From: Gonatopus flavifemur
Lineage: Eukaryota > Arthropoda > Insecta > Hymenoptera > Dryinidae
Direction: 5' to 3'
Assembly: GCA_018340375.1 (NCBI GenBank)
Contig: JAFFJZ010000007.1
Span: forward strand, 1,426,001 to 1,490,000
Length of the DNA stretch: 64,000 nt
Shown: positions 1-10,800 of the stretch, piece by piece
Layout: every line of letters starts with the position of its first letter
Numbering within the stretch: the first letter of the stretch is position 1
Position numbers and translations under genes: made by a program
Notes under the pieces: model-generated
Told to the model about the DNA's origin: nothing
The model's input: only the letters and a program-made list of their open reading frames with translations
The model's database searches: none

Positions 1-1157
1 ATGCAGTACTATATGTCGTTAATTCACTCATTATTTACGTAGCAAATATATGTAAAATATCATGTCATCATTTCTATAAAATACAACCTAATTTATGAAT
101 TTGTTTGCTTTGGTTGAATATACTTGTGCTTTGTGCTTTTGCGGTTATGTAATGAATCTCAATGTGAAATTCCATATACTCTCAGGAAAGTGATGACTCC
201 TCATTCTTAATTAGATGGAAAGTCATCATCAGATGAAACATGATCCATGTGTGTATTTCCAATTATCTGAAAACAAATGGACTCATATATAAACGGAAAT
301 AACAAAATCACTTGATCAAACAGAAATTAATGAAATATCAATACATGCTGGAATTATGAGTGTCTTATAACTATTAAAAAGTCGTTACTTTATATGAAAT
401 ATGTGCAGCTCAGAGGTAAGTGAGTCAGATCAGTGATCAGAGGGGTCCAAGAATCGATTTCGATAGGGGTATGGAGTCGATAAATTGTTTTTTTTAGAAC
501 ATATTTCACGTTGCGCGATTTACGTGTTTGTAACATTGCAATAATCATATATCTGAACCGGAAATTTGCTTGTCTCGGATATGTGCTTGATATGTGATTT
601 TCACGTATCGATACGTATTCAAAATATGACAATATTTCAAAACTCAAGTATTTAATTGGTATTTGCAATCCAAAATGCCATACAGGTTGATTTCTACGTT
701 TTTTAGCTTCTGGTGGCGCAAAATTGATTTCAACCAGGATGGTCTTTCTTACTATCAGTTTGATCAGTCTGCTCGTTTCTTTCACTTCTTCCATTCTTTC
801 ATTATTTTCCTTCACATCAGAAACTCTTTTTTTTCAAAAGTGAGACAGATAACCTCGATGATATTTTTGAGAACTTGGCACGTTGCAAATTACAGGTCGA
901 GCGCAATTGAAATTTCATAATTCACACATCTGATGAGTTCGTATTGAACGATAGAATAATTGTGGATCATTCACTTTGATTGCGATCAGAATCTCGTTGT
1001 AAAAGTAATTTTTTAGACTTTGAGATAATTTGAAAAAATCGTCACTAATCATCCAATCACGTGTAACTCATCAGCAAAGTATCGCAGAAAATTGAAAGCT
1101 GGTGAATGTGTGATTTATAAATATCTAAATATCTCTATAGAATGATAGCCACAGATA
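1..1157. other. AT-rich intergenic DNA, no gene seen
   Basis: No reading frame here resembles a known protein. The longest frames (390-815 minus, 663-920 plus) overlap on opposite strands and have no domain-like pattern. I see no tRNA-like element or clean repeat. Confidence 0.5.
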
Positions 1158-1390
1158 CACGGAGACAAAATTTCGTTGAAAATCAATCACATTTTGTTGT
1201 TAGGGGTTTTCTTCAAAACGAATGAATACCATAGTCAAGTTAACGAATATACTGTCGTATAGACAGAAATCGCAGTTGATTCAACTACATGTAGTTGAGT
1301 CAACAGTGAGATCCAGTTGGACATATTCAGCGTTATTTTACTGTTGAACCAACTATATCACTGTTCCCTGCACAATTTTTTTTTTCAGTG
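1158..1390. mobile_element. TA-flanked word-array MITE
   Basis: Left end CACGGAGACAAAATTT follows TA (1156-1157); right end TTTTTTTTCAGTG is followed by TA (1391-1392). The interior repeats a GTTGAnTCAAC-type word in both orientations, for example around 1275-1305 and 1343-1360. Non-autonomous and noncoding. Confidence 0.55.
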
Positions 1391-1734
1391 TACATATAAA
1401 TTTCTGACACATCGATACGGTGACACATAGCCCCCGTAATCAAATAGCCTCAGTTTCTCCTAATTGGCATGCCTTCACAGAAAAAAAGGAGTATATTTTA
1501 CTCCATACAATTAGTCAAGATTTATTGGTAGCTTCCACGGTATTTTCAGTATGATTTGATCCTTACAAAGTAAATTTTTCTTGAACATTGGTAGAAAGTG
1601 GTGCTTCTATTCCGAAAATAATCGGTATATTGACTAGGCGCTGGAGTAAGAGCTAAACTGAAAGAAACTCTGCCAATTGGCATATGGTTCCCTCGTTATT
1701 GTTGGAAAAAATACTGTTTCAAAGCTTGATGCTT
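1391..1734. other. Intergenic, possible decayed repeat
   Basis: Two AATTGGCAT motifs lie near 1462 and 1675, the second reading GCCAATTGGCATATGG. No clean terminal repeat or frame can be defined. Confidence 0.3.
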
Positions 1735-2363
1735 ACCCTGTCCTCCCCTCGTTTCTGATTTGCTTGAAATTTACACCGTACAACTAATGCCTTCAGGATT
1801 GGATATGTTCAAAATTACATGGCATTTGGATGATACGAACATAGGGAAAGCATGTTTCCAAAATATTGTCAAATAATGCGGATCGCAAAGAAAAATTTTC
1901 CCCAGTTTTCAAGCGATTGGGATGGAACTCATGTGGAAACACTATCGGATCACAATTAGAACGTAGTAAAAATTTCAGTTGAACTGGATAACAGGAAGCG
2001 AAGACATGCTCGGTCGCAGAATCACAATTTTCGAAAACATGTTTCCTTTCCCTGTCCCGTTTCCCTTAGAGAATCGAGTTGGAACTCATATGGGATTGCG
2101 ATCCACACTGCATAAAGCTGTAGTGAAAATTTCATGAAAATTGCATGATAGGAACGGAAGTTATCCGCATGATTACGATGTTTACGAAATTTTCAAATTT
2201 TGTTTCGAAGCTCAGTGCTTACCACTTCCTTCCTTCAATTCCGATTTGTTTGAAATTCACACCATACAACTCACCTCCCGTAAACTGATTATACTTCAAG
2301 TTTCATGGCATTTGGATGATACCGATATGGGGAAGGCATGCTTTCCAATATTGTCCAATGATG
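1735..2363. repeat. Dispersed degenerate repeat family, copies A and B
   Basis: Contains two diverged iterations of the same text: a segment with GCATTTGGATGATACnGA and GGAAGGCATG-like words, then an ATTTTCCnCAGTTTTC segment, then a GGAAGCGnAGAnAT and CGGTCGCA segment. The same order recurs at 2594-2769, 3546-3700 and 22996-23690. Frames are broken and no protein is recognised. Dispersed insect repeat of unknown class. Confidence 0.6.
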
Positions 2364-2593
2364 CACAGTAAAAATTTCATATTAGATATTACCATATTTA
2401 TATTTTACTTTTGGGATATACTTGATTATGTCGTTCTGAACCACAAGTATATGAGCATTCACCATACTCCCTCGTGAGAATGAAGATAAATATGTTAGAA
2501 TTTGAAATAAATATAGTTCTGAGCTTCATAATAAAGTATATCCCACGAGTACCATAAAAATATAGTAATCTTTAATATAAACTTTTCTCTGTG
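2364..2593. mobile_element. MITE inserted in the dispersed repeat
   Basis: Left arm starts CACAGTAAAAATTTC and right arm ends CTTTTCTCTGTG. The arms are imperfect inverted copies: a GGGATATACTTGATTATG-like text at about 2415 answers its complement at about 2540. It splits the surrounding repeat, whose text resumes at 2596. About 230 bp, noncoding. Confidence 0.65.
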
Positions 2594-2769
2594 TGTGAAT
2601 CGCGAAACAAAAATTTTCCACAGTTTTTTTCAATCGATTGGGATAAAATATGGGACCTCATATGGGACCACTATCGGATCATCACTAGAACGTGGTATGA
2701 GTTCCATTGCAATCGGATAATAGGAAGCGGAGATATACGCGGTCGCAAAATCATGATTTTTTCATAACA
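2594..2769. repeat. Dispersed repeat, continuation of copy B
   Basis: Resumes the text interrupted by the MITE (ATTTTCCACAGTTTTTTTC, then CTATCGGATCATCACTAGAA, then the GCGGTCGCAAAATCA word) and is broken again at about 2770 by a LINE. A close relative lies at 23240-23370. Confidence 0.6.
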
Positions 2770-3545
2770 TTTTCAGAAAGTAAATGTGACTTAGGTATTA
2801 CATTTGATTCTAAATTAACTTTTGTTCATTATTGTAACATTGTCAATACGGCTATGAGGCAGCTTGGATTTTGGAAGAGGATATGTAAGGATTTCAATGA
2901 ACCTTCAACGTTACTGACATTATACAATACTCTAGTCAGACCTAATTTGGAATATGCTTCTTCAATTTGGTCTCCTCGGCAAGCTAAATCCTGTGTTTCA
3001 ATGGAGAGGGTACAGGATAAATTCTTACGCTTCTCATCGTATAACAATAATAATCCAATGCCTATCACATGCCATGACTATGGACCAATACTAGAATCAT
3101 TGAAAATGAACACTCTTGAAACCCGTAGGTTGGTTAATGATATGTTATTCATTTTCAAGATTATCAATGGTCAGATCATTTGTCCTGAAATCTTATCATT
3201 GCTCAATTTCAATGTTCCATCTAGGGCTCTCAGGAATCCACTATTATTTAACATTCCAACCCACAGGTCAAGATTTCTTCAAACTGATCTGATTAACCGG
3301 ATCTGCAACCTTATTAATGAATATAGTGATAAGGTTGATTTCTTTTCGGGATCAGTTGTGTGCTTTCGGAATACTATAATTAAGGTGTGTACGATAAATC
3401 GGGTGAATGTAGTATGATATAATGTGATTGTTATAACGATAATTTTATCTCTTCATTTTCTCTTTTCTTTCATTTTATTTCTTTTCAATGTCTTTTGTAT
3501 TTTCTTTCTGTGAGATATTTTAGGTTTGTACCGCCATGTACTAAT
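2770..3545 (+). mobile_element. 5'-truncated non-LTR retrotransposon (LINE)
   Basis: Holds only the C-terminal part of a LINE reverse transcriptase plus about 130 bp of T-rich 3' UTR. Dispersed repeat text lies on both sides (the CGGTCGCA word at 2741 and 3565), so it inserted into an older repeat. The boundaries are approximate: I could not fix a target-site duplication or a poly(A) tail. Confidence 0.7.
2773..3417 (+). pseudogene. LINE reverse transcriptase, C-terminal fragment
   Basis: Translates to the region after the catalytic core of a jockey/CR1-like LINE protein. Diagnostic patterns are LGITFDSKLTF, LYNTLVRPNLEYASSIWSP and ERVQDKFLRF, the usual thumb and C-terminal pattern of these elements. 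The catalytic (Y/F)xDD box and the endonuclease are missing because the copy is 5'-truncated. The frame has no stop from 2773 to 3417. The ATG at 2707 lies in older flanking repeat DNA and is not a real start. The clade cannot be settled without an alignment. Confidence 0.75.
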
Positions 3546-3700
3546 CTATACGGAAGATATGCGCGGTCGCAGAATAGTTCACATCCCCATAGACACACCG
3601 ACAGACAGACACGGAACCAGAATTACTCCCTGAGCTCTGAGGAATATTTTGGTCTAAGAGATTTTGAGTTTGGAGAAAACAAATTTTTTGGTCTCTCGAA
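3546..3700. repeat. Dispersed repeat, 3' part with GACA tract
   Basis: Continues the family after the LINE: the GCGCGGTCGCAGAATAG word, then a CAGACAGACA tract near 3600, then TTTTGAGTTTGGAGA. The same three steps occur at about 23510-23690, so this is a family signature. Confidence 0.55.
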
Positions 3701-4089
3701 ACGATCACAAAGCTTCCCTCTAACGAAGAAGCAAAATCATCGTTGTTACTACGAAACTGTATGCTTTCCACAACGCATTGCTGTGGCAGCGAAGAGCGTA
3801 TTCTCTACAACGAACCGTGTGAATAGAGAAAAGATGCGTATCGTTGTGGGACGGATACCAAATCGCTCTACCGACTATATGACACTTGTTATAGCGCTAC
3901 CGTTCATTGTTTCTTTCGAATACTTGTCTCATCCATACCACGTCCTCGTAAGCACTAGACTTTTTTTTCAGTGTACCGCGATTGGAATAGCAATTACTCC
4001 TCATTTTTCTCCGTGTTGCATCATCCAGGTCCACGTGTTCAAAAAATGGCAACGTTATTGAAGGTGAAATTATTATTCCCTCTCATACA
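3701..4089. other. Intergenic; orphan MITE-like end at about 3963-3974
   Basis: A TTTTTTTTCAGTG block followed by TA looks exactly like the right end of the TA-flanked MITEs, but I find no matching left end in the preceding 400 bp. Otherwise unassigned. Confidence 0.3.
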
Positions 4090-5010
4090 CACTGTGACGT
4101 GATAATTAGGCACAAAAAATCGCGAGGTGGCACCACGCACCATCCCCGCGGAGTTTACCCGTATGGTTTGAGAACACGTTGGTTCGCAAGGAAGCACAAA
4201 GTTGTCGTTACGAAGTAAGTCGCTCGTACGAAGTCGGGAACACACTCCTCTTGCTCAAATATCCCTGTCCCTCTCTAATTCCTGTTCTCCTATTTTGTTG
4301 AGGTTTCCCGCCCCAAGGAGGCAGTGCCACCTGTATCACGGACACAAAAAAGGACTGGTTCAACATCGGGGGACCTCACCCTTATCATTCCAGTCTCTCC
4401 TTTCTCGACAACCTATTAGAAGGCCGGAAACGAACCGTCGGTATCGCTATCTCTTTCTAGCCCAAAGTCCATGAGGAAGAGGAACACTGTATTCGTCAGT
4501 TCACGAGACGTGAATCTGCAGAAGGAAGAGCCGAAGAAAGAGGGGGGTAGTCTCCATCGCAGCAGGCCACCTCATTCCTGCCCAAGAAGACTGGACGAGG
4601 ATATGAAAGGATGAAAACACCCGCGCCAGAAGGAACCTCACAACGCACCAACACATGCTCACCCATCGATTTTCGAGTCCCCACCCTGGGCCAAGTCATG
4701 AAAGAAACTCGCTGAATAGAGTTCCAAGAAGAATTCACCGACGTGGCTCTCACACACTTATTTTACGAACTAACCCGTCGGTGAAGAAGAAGGAAGTGGC
4801 CATTTTACCTGTCAACCCTTGTTCGACCACGCGACAACAACGTCGACTAGGGTTTTCTGAATATTTTTTATTTTTTATTCACGGTGAGTGTGCGTTGCCA
4901 CAGGGGCTGTCAAGACGTCATCGTCAGTGTGGAAGTGCCAGTGGGGTGAACTTTCATGCAGTTTGACAAATATACAGTGTCTTTTACGTAGCATCCTCCA
5001 CGTGTTTCTC
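4090..5010. other. GC-rich island, no convincing ORF; possible 5' UTR or promoter DNA
   Basis: Base composition jumps visibly to near-balanced with many CG dinucleotides, unlike the AT-rich surroundings. Frames of 85-122 codons exist on both strands but overlap and resemble nothing known. A good splice-donor match (CGGTGAGTG) lies on the plus strand at about 4883. This could be an untranslated first exon or CpG-rich promoter, or an unrecognised GC-rich repeat; sequence alone does not decide. Confidence 0.3.
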
Positions 5011-5654
5011 CTTCTTGATTGTCCCCTCACCCTTTGTGTCTGATATTTTAGATCCACCCCCTCCATCGTGTCAGCCCTCTCTCGGATGAATTTAATGGTC
5101 GCAGTTTCCCTATACCCCTTTTGGTTGGTTGATGTAAACTGTCCATATAGTATAGTTCTCTCGTGGTCGCACTCCCTTTTTGTCCTTTTTCTCGTGTTCA
5201 CCAATTTTTTTGTACTAGATTTGGTTTTTTTTTGTATGAACATGCGACAAGATCGCTGACTCTTGTAAATTGTGAAGAACTTGTGAGTTTAAAATATATT
5301 TGTACAGCTGGCACGTGTTTAACCTCACACTGGTTAGTTTTGGTAATTAGAATCAACCTACCCCCTCTCCCTGAGCGTTTCCCATTCCCTCCTATCCTTC
5401 AATATTTGTATGAACTCGTTACTGCTGCTTTTTGATGTTTTTAGGTCCAACAGTATCTAATCAATATCCACGACGGGGAGTCGTGGAGGCACTCAACTGA
5501 TCTGCGCCTTGTGAATAGGAAGTAAGGTCCTTTCTTTCACAAAACATGTGAATCTGGGAGTGTCTTTTCGGCATTTTGATAGCTCAATGAAACGGACTTG
5601 GATGAAGCAACCTGTGCAGTACCACCAGCAATGAGACGCGTCGCCTCTACATCG
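5011..5654. other. Intergenic, nothing assignable
   Basis: GC declines gradually. No frame, terminal repeat or RNA gene is recognised. Confidence 0.4.
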
Positions 5655-6068
5655 CATTCAATGAAATTAAGGGGGTACCAGCGATCACCGCTGATGCAAC
5701 CTGCCATACAAGCTTACCGACTGAGTGAACATTTTCTCGGCAAGAATACTCCGAACTGAATTCATGAAGAAGTATGAAATTTTCAGGAATCAATCTTCAA
5801 TCCTTTATCTACTGCTGTACAGCGCCCGAATTTTGAATTTCGAAAAAATATCTTTTCCTCAGTCGGTAACACAAACCTTTTCTTCGAAATTCAAAATTCG
5901 GGCAATGTACAGCATTAGGTAAAGGATTCAAGATTGATTCCTGAAAATTTCATACTTCTTCATGAAATCAGTTCAGAGTATTCTTGCCGAAAAAGTGTTT
6001 ACTCAGTCGGTACGCTTGTATGGCAGCTTGCATCAACGGGGATCGCTGGTATCCCCTTAAAGTGAATG
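5655..6068. mobile_element. Foldback element (about 410-bp palindrome)
   Basis: Left and right halves are near reverse complements about a centre at roughly 5863: the left text GGTACCAGCGATCACCG, CTGCCATACAAGC and CCGACTGAGTGAAC is answered on the right by their complements. There is almost no loop. Noncoding; likely a foldback MITE able to form a long hairpin. Confidence 0.8.
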
Positions 6069-6099
6069 AGCGAAAACGGTAAATAAAACGTGTAGGGGC

Positions 6100-6173
6100 G
6101 GGGTATATGTGACTCAGAGACAACACAGGAATATCTGGGGTATATGTGACTCAGAGACAACACAGGAATATCT
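6100..6173 (+). repeat. Exact 37-bp tandem duplication
   Basis: A 37-bp unit starting GGGGTATATGTGACTCAG is repeated twice without mismatch (6100-6136, 6137-6173). The identity suggests a recent duplication. Confidence 0.95.
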
Positions 6174-6185
6174 GCTATTGAAGTG

Positions 6186-6437
6186 CACGGAAAGAAGAAA
6201 ACAGTAATGGTTACTGTCCATAACAGCAATCAGTTGCAAAAAAAAATGACAACACGCTTGGATGATAGAGGTAAGCGCGATCACAGTGATGTGTACTGCA
6301 GTGAAATTCGTCAATGCTGCTTGGACATTAACGGTTACTGGGAGACGCAGTAATGAACGGCGTGAATTTTATTTTTCATTTTTTTTCAATGAATTACTGC
6401 GATTCACAGTAACCATTGCTGTTTTCTTTTTCCCGTG
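6186..6437. mobile_element. MITE with about 32-bp TIRs
   Basis: Left TIR CACGGAAAGAAGAAAACAG followed by TAATGGTTACTGT; right end ACAGTAACCATTGCTG then TTTTCTTTTTCCCGTG. TA follows on the right (6438-6439) and TG precedes on the left. The interior repeats the GTAATGGTTACTG word in both orientations. Confidence 0.85.
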
Positions 6438-6605
6438 TAGGGTGGATATAAATTCGTTTTCTGTACACTGTTTGGAATTTCTAATTGAACTTCCAATTAC
6501 ATGTAATGGAAGCAAAAGTTAATCACGTAACTGAAAAATTCATTGAAATTTCAATTACATTCGAATGAAATTTCAGTTATGAAAATATATATTAATGTGT
6601 GATAT

Positions 6606-7726
6606 CATCTTCATGAAGTATTCAGTCTTATGACTGGTTTGATGGAATCCTCCAACCCTGTCTATTATCCGCTAACCGCTTAATTTCTGCATATCTACGG
6701 CAACCCTTATCTTGTATAATTTGCTTCATATAACTCAATCTAGGTCTACCTCTTCGAGTTTGACCATTCATTGTTTCTTCCAATATCGTTTTCAATAAGC
6801 TATCATGCCTTAATGTGTGTCCTATCAGATTACTTCTTTTTTTCACGACCTGTCTCAAGAAACTTCTTTTTTTCATTGACCTTCTCAAGTACTTCTTCAT
6901 TTCTTACTTTCTCTATCCACTTTATTCTAAGCATCTTTCTATAACACCACATTTCAAAAGCTTCAAGTCTTCGTTGGTCCGTTTGTCCAATTGTCCAAGT
7001 TTCGCAACCATATAATGCTGTGCTCCAAACGTAACTCTTCAAGAATTTCTTCCTTACTGCTAAGCTAATATTCTTCGAACATAGTAACTGTTTCTTTTGG
7101 TGGAAAGCCTGTTTCCCTTGTGCTATTCTTGCTCTTATATCTCTTTCGCTTTTACCGTTCTCTGTAATTATGCTCCCTAGATATTTAAAGTCTTTGACTT
7201 GCTGAATTGTCTCTGCATCTATTTTCATTTTCGTTCTTCTTGATGTGTTCGCTGTTGTACAAATCATGAATTTTGTTTTGTCCTTATTTATATTCATACA
7301 ATATTTGTCTAGTAATATTTTTTTCATAGTGTTGAGAGTATTTTCTAACTCAGCACTACTCGTAGCTAATATAGCTATGTCATCCGCAAATCTCAACATG
7401 CTTACATTTTCACCTTGAATCTGTAATTTCAATTGCACTTGCTCCTTCACTTCGTTCATCGCTTCTTCTATATACAAATTGAAACTCAATGGCGATAGTG
7501 AGCATCCTTGTCTCACCCCTCTTTTAATTTGTGCTTCTCCTTTTTGACCCTCTATTCCTATTATTGCGGTTTGATTCGTATATAATTCATATATTATTCT
7601 CCTATCCCTGAAATTAATTCCTACCTTTTTCAAAATCGTAAACATCTTCTCCCAATCAACATTATCGAAAGCTTTTTGTATATATACAAAACCTATATAC
7701 ACAGACTTTTTTAACTCTAGACTTTG
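6606..7726 (-). mobile_element. 5'-truncated RTE-clade LINE, copy 1
   Basis: Flanked by a perfect 12-bp target-site duplication AATGTGTGATAT (6594-6605 and 7727-7738). The 3' end, read on the minus strand, finishes with a short ATG-rich tail like that of the full-length copy. The 5' break corresponds to about position 10091 of the full-length element. Confidence 0.95.
6628..7702 (-). pseudogene. RTE reverse transcriptase fragment, frameshifted
   Basis: Covers RT motif A to the C-terminus. The box LRFADDIAILA is intact. Motif A reads GFVYIQKAFDNVDW, with Tyr where the first catalytic Asp should be, exactly as in the full-length copy. A one-base insertion in an A-run near 6870 shifts the frame after EVLEKVNEKKK; the C-terminal part (HTLRHDSLLKTIL, GRPRLSYMKQIIQDKGC) continues in the frame covering 6628-6900. 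GVRQGCSLSP here keeps the Gln that is Pro in the full-length copy. Confidence 0.93.
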
Positions 7727-7857
7727 AATGTGTGATATGATATAGCAAAAATTTAAAATCCATTTGCGTGTAAATGAATTCTCATTCCAATTAACAAGAA
7801 TTGGAAATTCAATTTACAAATGTACATGAACAATATAGCAAATTTAAAGACATTTCT

Positions 7858-10800
7858 CCTCCCCGTGGGATGATTGCGGGTCTTCCAGGGGGATATTCTT
7901 GATACCTGTTCTTGATATCCTTTTTATCCATCCTTGGTAGTATCTGCTTCCTTTACGTGGTGGGGAGGATAAGTATCTCAGATTTGGGTCTCTTTTTCGG
8001 GTGGAATAAACTACTCGAGAGGGAGAATACAAACTGAGAGAAACTAAATCATCCCAACGCCAGGAACATCGGCAGAAACGGAGGGAAAGCAAGGGGAAAC
8101 TACCTTCCTTGACATCTTTCAATATTCCCGAGGAAATGAAATCTTTTCTCCAAACCTGGAATTTTGAATTTTGATTTATTGAAAAAAAAGCAACAACAAC
8201 ATGATGGCGTCCTCTCGGGTAAAATATTCCGGAGGTAAAATAGCCTCCCGTTCGGATCTCCGGGTGGAGGCTGCTCGAGAGAACCTCATCAAACAAGATA
8301 GAAACCCAAAGAAGATAGGGAAGAAAGAGAACATTCTTCGAGTGGGAGCGTGGAATGTTAGATCACTGAGACAAACAGGAAAATTAGAAAATTTGAAACT
8401 GGAAATGAAGAGGTTGGGTATCGATGTAATGGGAATTCGTGAAATGAGATGGCCGCAAGAAGGGGATTTTTGGAGTGGGGATTATAGAATCATTCACACA
8501 GGATCAAAGCATGGTCAAGCAGGTGTGGGAATTATAATGCATAAGAGGGTAGGGAATAGGATAGAAAATTATTTGCAACATAGCGAACGCGTAATGATGG
8601 TCAGAGTTAGAACAAAACCGGTAGACACTGTTATAGTCCAAGTATACATGCCCACATCTGCATACTCAGAGGAGGATATCGAAAAAACGTACGATGAAAT
8701 AGAAGAAGTGATAGAATATGTGAAGGGAGAAGAAAATTTAATGATCATAGGCGACTGGAATGCGGTAGTAGGGCAAGGAGAAGAGGCCAACATAATAGGA
8801 GATTTTGCGTTAGGAAAAAGAAATGAAAGAGGACAACGTTTAATCGAATTCTGTGAGAGTCATAAAATGGTTATTACCAACACATTATTCAAAAATCATC
8901 CAAGAAGAATCTATACTTGGAAAATGCCAGGAGATACAGCAAGATATCAAATTGATTACATATTAGTGAAACAAAGATTTAGAAACCAAGTGAAAAGCTG
9001 TAAAATCTATCCAGGCGCGGATATAGATAGTGATCACAATATGTTGCTGATGAAATGTTCTCTGAAATCCAAAGCTCTGAAGGAGAAAAGGAAAAGGCAA
9101 AAAAGATGGAATTTGAAGAATCTCAAACAAGGAAAAACACAGGATGCATTCAAAGCGATGTTGGACGAAAAATTGGAGGATCGACAAGAGAAAGACTTGG
9201 AAATAGAGAGTAGATGGACAAATATGAAGAGGAACATAGAGCAATGTGCAGATGAAATTTTGAAGAACGATGGGATAGAGCCTAAGAAGCCATGGATAAC
9301 AGAAGAAATTCTCGATTTAATTAATGAAAGGAGGAAATGCAAGAATAACAATGTTGAACAAGATCAGCAGACATACAAGGCACTGAGGAATAAAATGATC
9401 AGAGAATCAAGGAAAGCAAAAGAACAATGGTTGGAGGGGAAATGTCAAGATATTGAAGTGAGATTACATTTAGGAAAAATTGATGAGGCATATAGGATTG
9501 TTAAGAGATTTTTTGGACAAATGAAATCTAGAAGCAGTAGGATTAAAAATTCTCTAGGAAGACAATTGATAAGAACGGAGGAAAAAATAGAACAATGGAT
9601 TAATCATTTAGAAGATCTGTATAAAGGAGGCGATAATATGGGATTCTTAGAGAGGGAGGAAGATGTCGATGAAGAAGAATTGGGAGATTCAATTTTGAGA
9701 TCAGAATTCGACAGGGCTTTGAAAGAATTGAAAAATAATAAAGCGCCAGGAACAGATGGCATAAGTGCGGACCTTATCAAAGCCTCCAGTCAGGGAACTC
9801 GTGACGCACTGTTCGAATTGATCAGAGATATGTACGAAATAGGCGAGGTACCGAAAGATTTCCAGAAGAATAAAATTGTCGCCATTCCAAAAAAACAAGG
9901 AGCAGACAAATGCGAGAACTACAGAACGATTAGTTTAACTTCACATGCCTCGAAAATACTGACAAAAATCATATACAAGAGAATAGAGAATAAAATAGAG
10001 AGTAGATTAGCAGAAGATCAGTTCGGTTTTAGGAAGAATAGGGGAACGCGAGAAGCAATATTAGCACTGAGAACAGTAGTAGAGAAAAGTCTAGAGTTAA
10101 AAAAGTCTGTGTATATAGGTTTTGTATATATACAAAAAGCATTCGATAATGTTGATTGGGAGAAGATGTTTACGATCTTGAAAAAGGTAGGAATTAATTT
10201 CAGGGATAGGAGAATAATATATGAATTATATAAGAATCAAACCGCAATAATAGAGATAGAGGGTCAAAAAGGAGAAGCACAAATTAGAAGAGGGGTGAGA
10301 CCAGGATGCTCACTATCGCCATTGATTTTCAATTTGTATATAGAAGAAGCGATGAACGAAGTGAAGGAACAAATGCGATTGAAATCACAGATTCAAGGTG
10401 AAAATGTAAGCATGTTGAGATTTGCGGATGACATAGCTATATTAGCTACGAGTGGTGCTGAGTTAGAAAATACTCTCAACACTATGAAAAAAATATTACT
10501 AGACAAATATTGTATGAATATAAATAAGGACAAAACAAAATTCATGATTTGTACAACAGCGAACACATCAAGAAGAACGAAAATGAAAATAGATGCAGAG
10601 ACAATTCAGCAAGTCAAAGACTTTAAATATCTAGGGAGCATAATTACAGAGAACGGTAAAAGCGAAAGAGATATAAGAGCAAGAATAGCACAAGGGAAAC
10701 AGGCTTTCCACCAAAAGAAACAGTTACTATGTTCGATGAATATTAGCTTAGCAGTGAGGAAGAAATTCTTGAAGAGTTACGTTTGGAGCACAGCATTATA

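Noticed and set aside
390..815. 141-codon minus-strand frame as a gene
   Set aside because: No recognisable motif, opposed by an overlapping plus-strand frame, and no splice or promoter context.
3495..4061. 188-codon plus-strand frame
   Set aside because: It starts in LINE 3' UTR, crosses the dispersed repeat and a microsatellite, and ends in an orphan MITE end; accidental.
4202..5435. Frames of 63-122 codons in the GC-rich block as genes
   Set aside because: They overlap on both strands, have high Arg, Ser and Pro expected of GC-rich noncoding DNA, and show no conserved motif.
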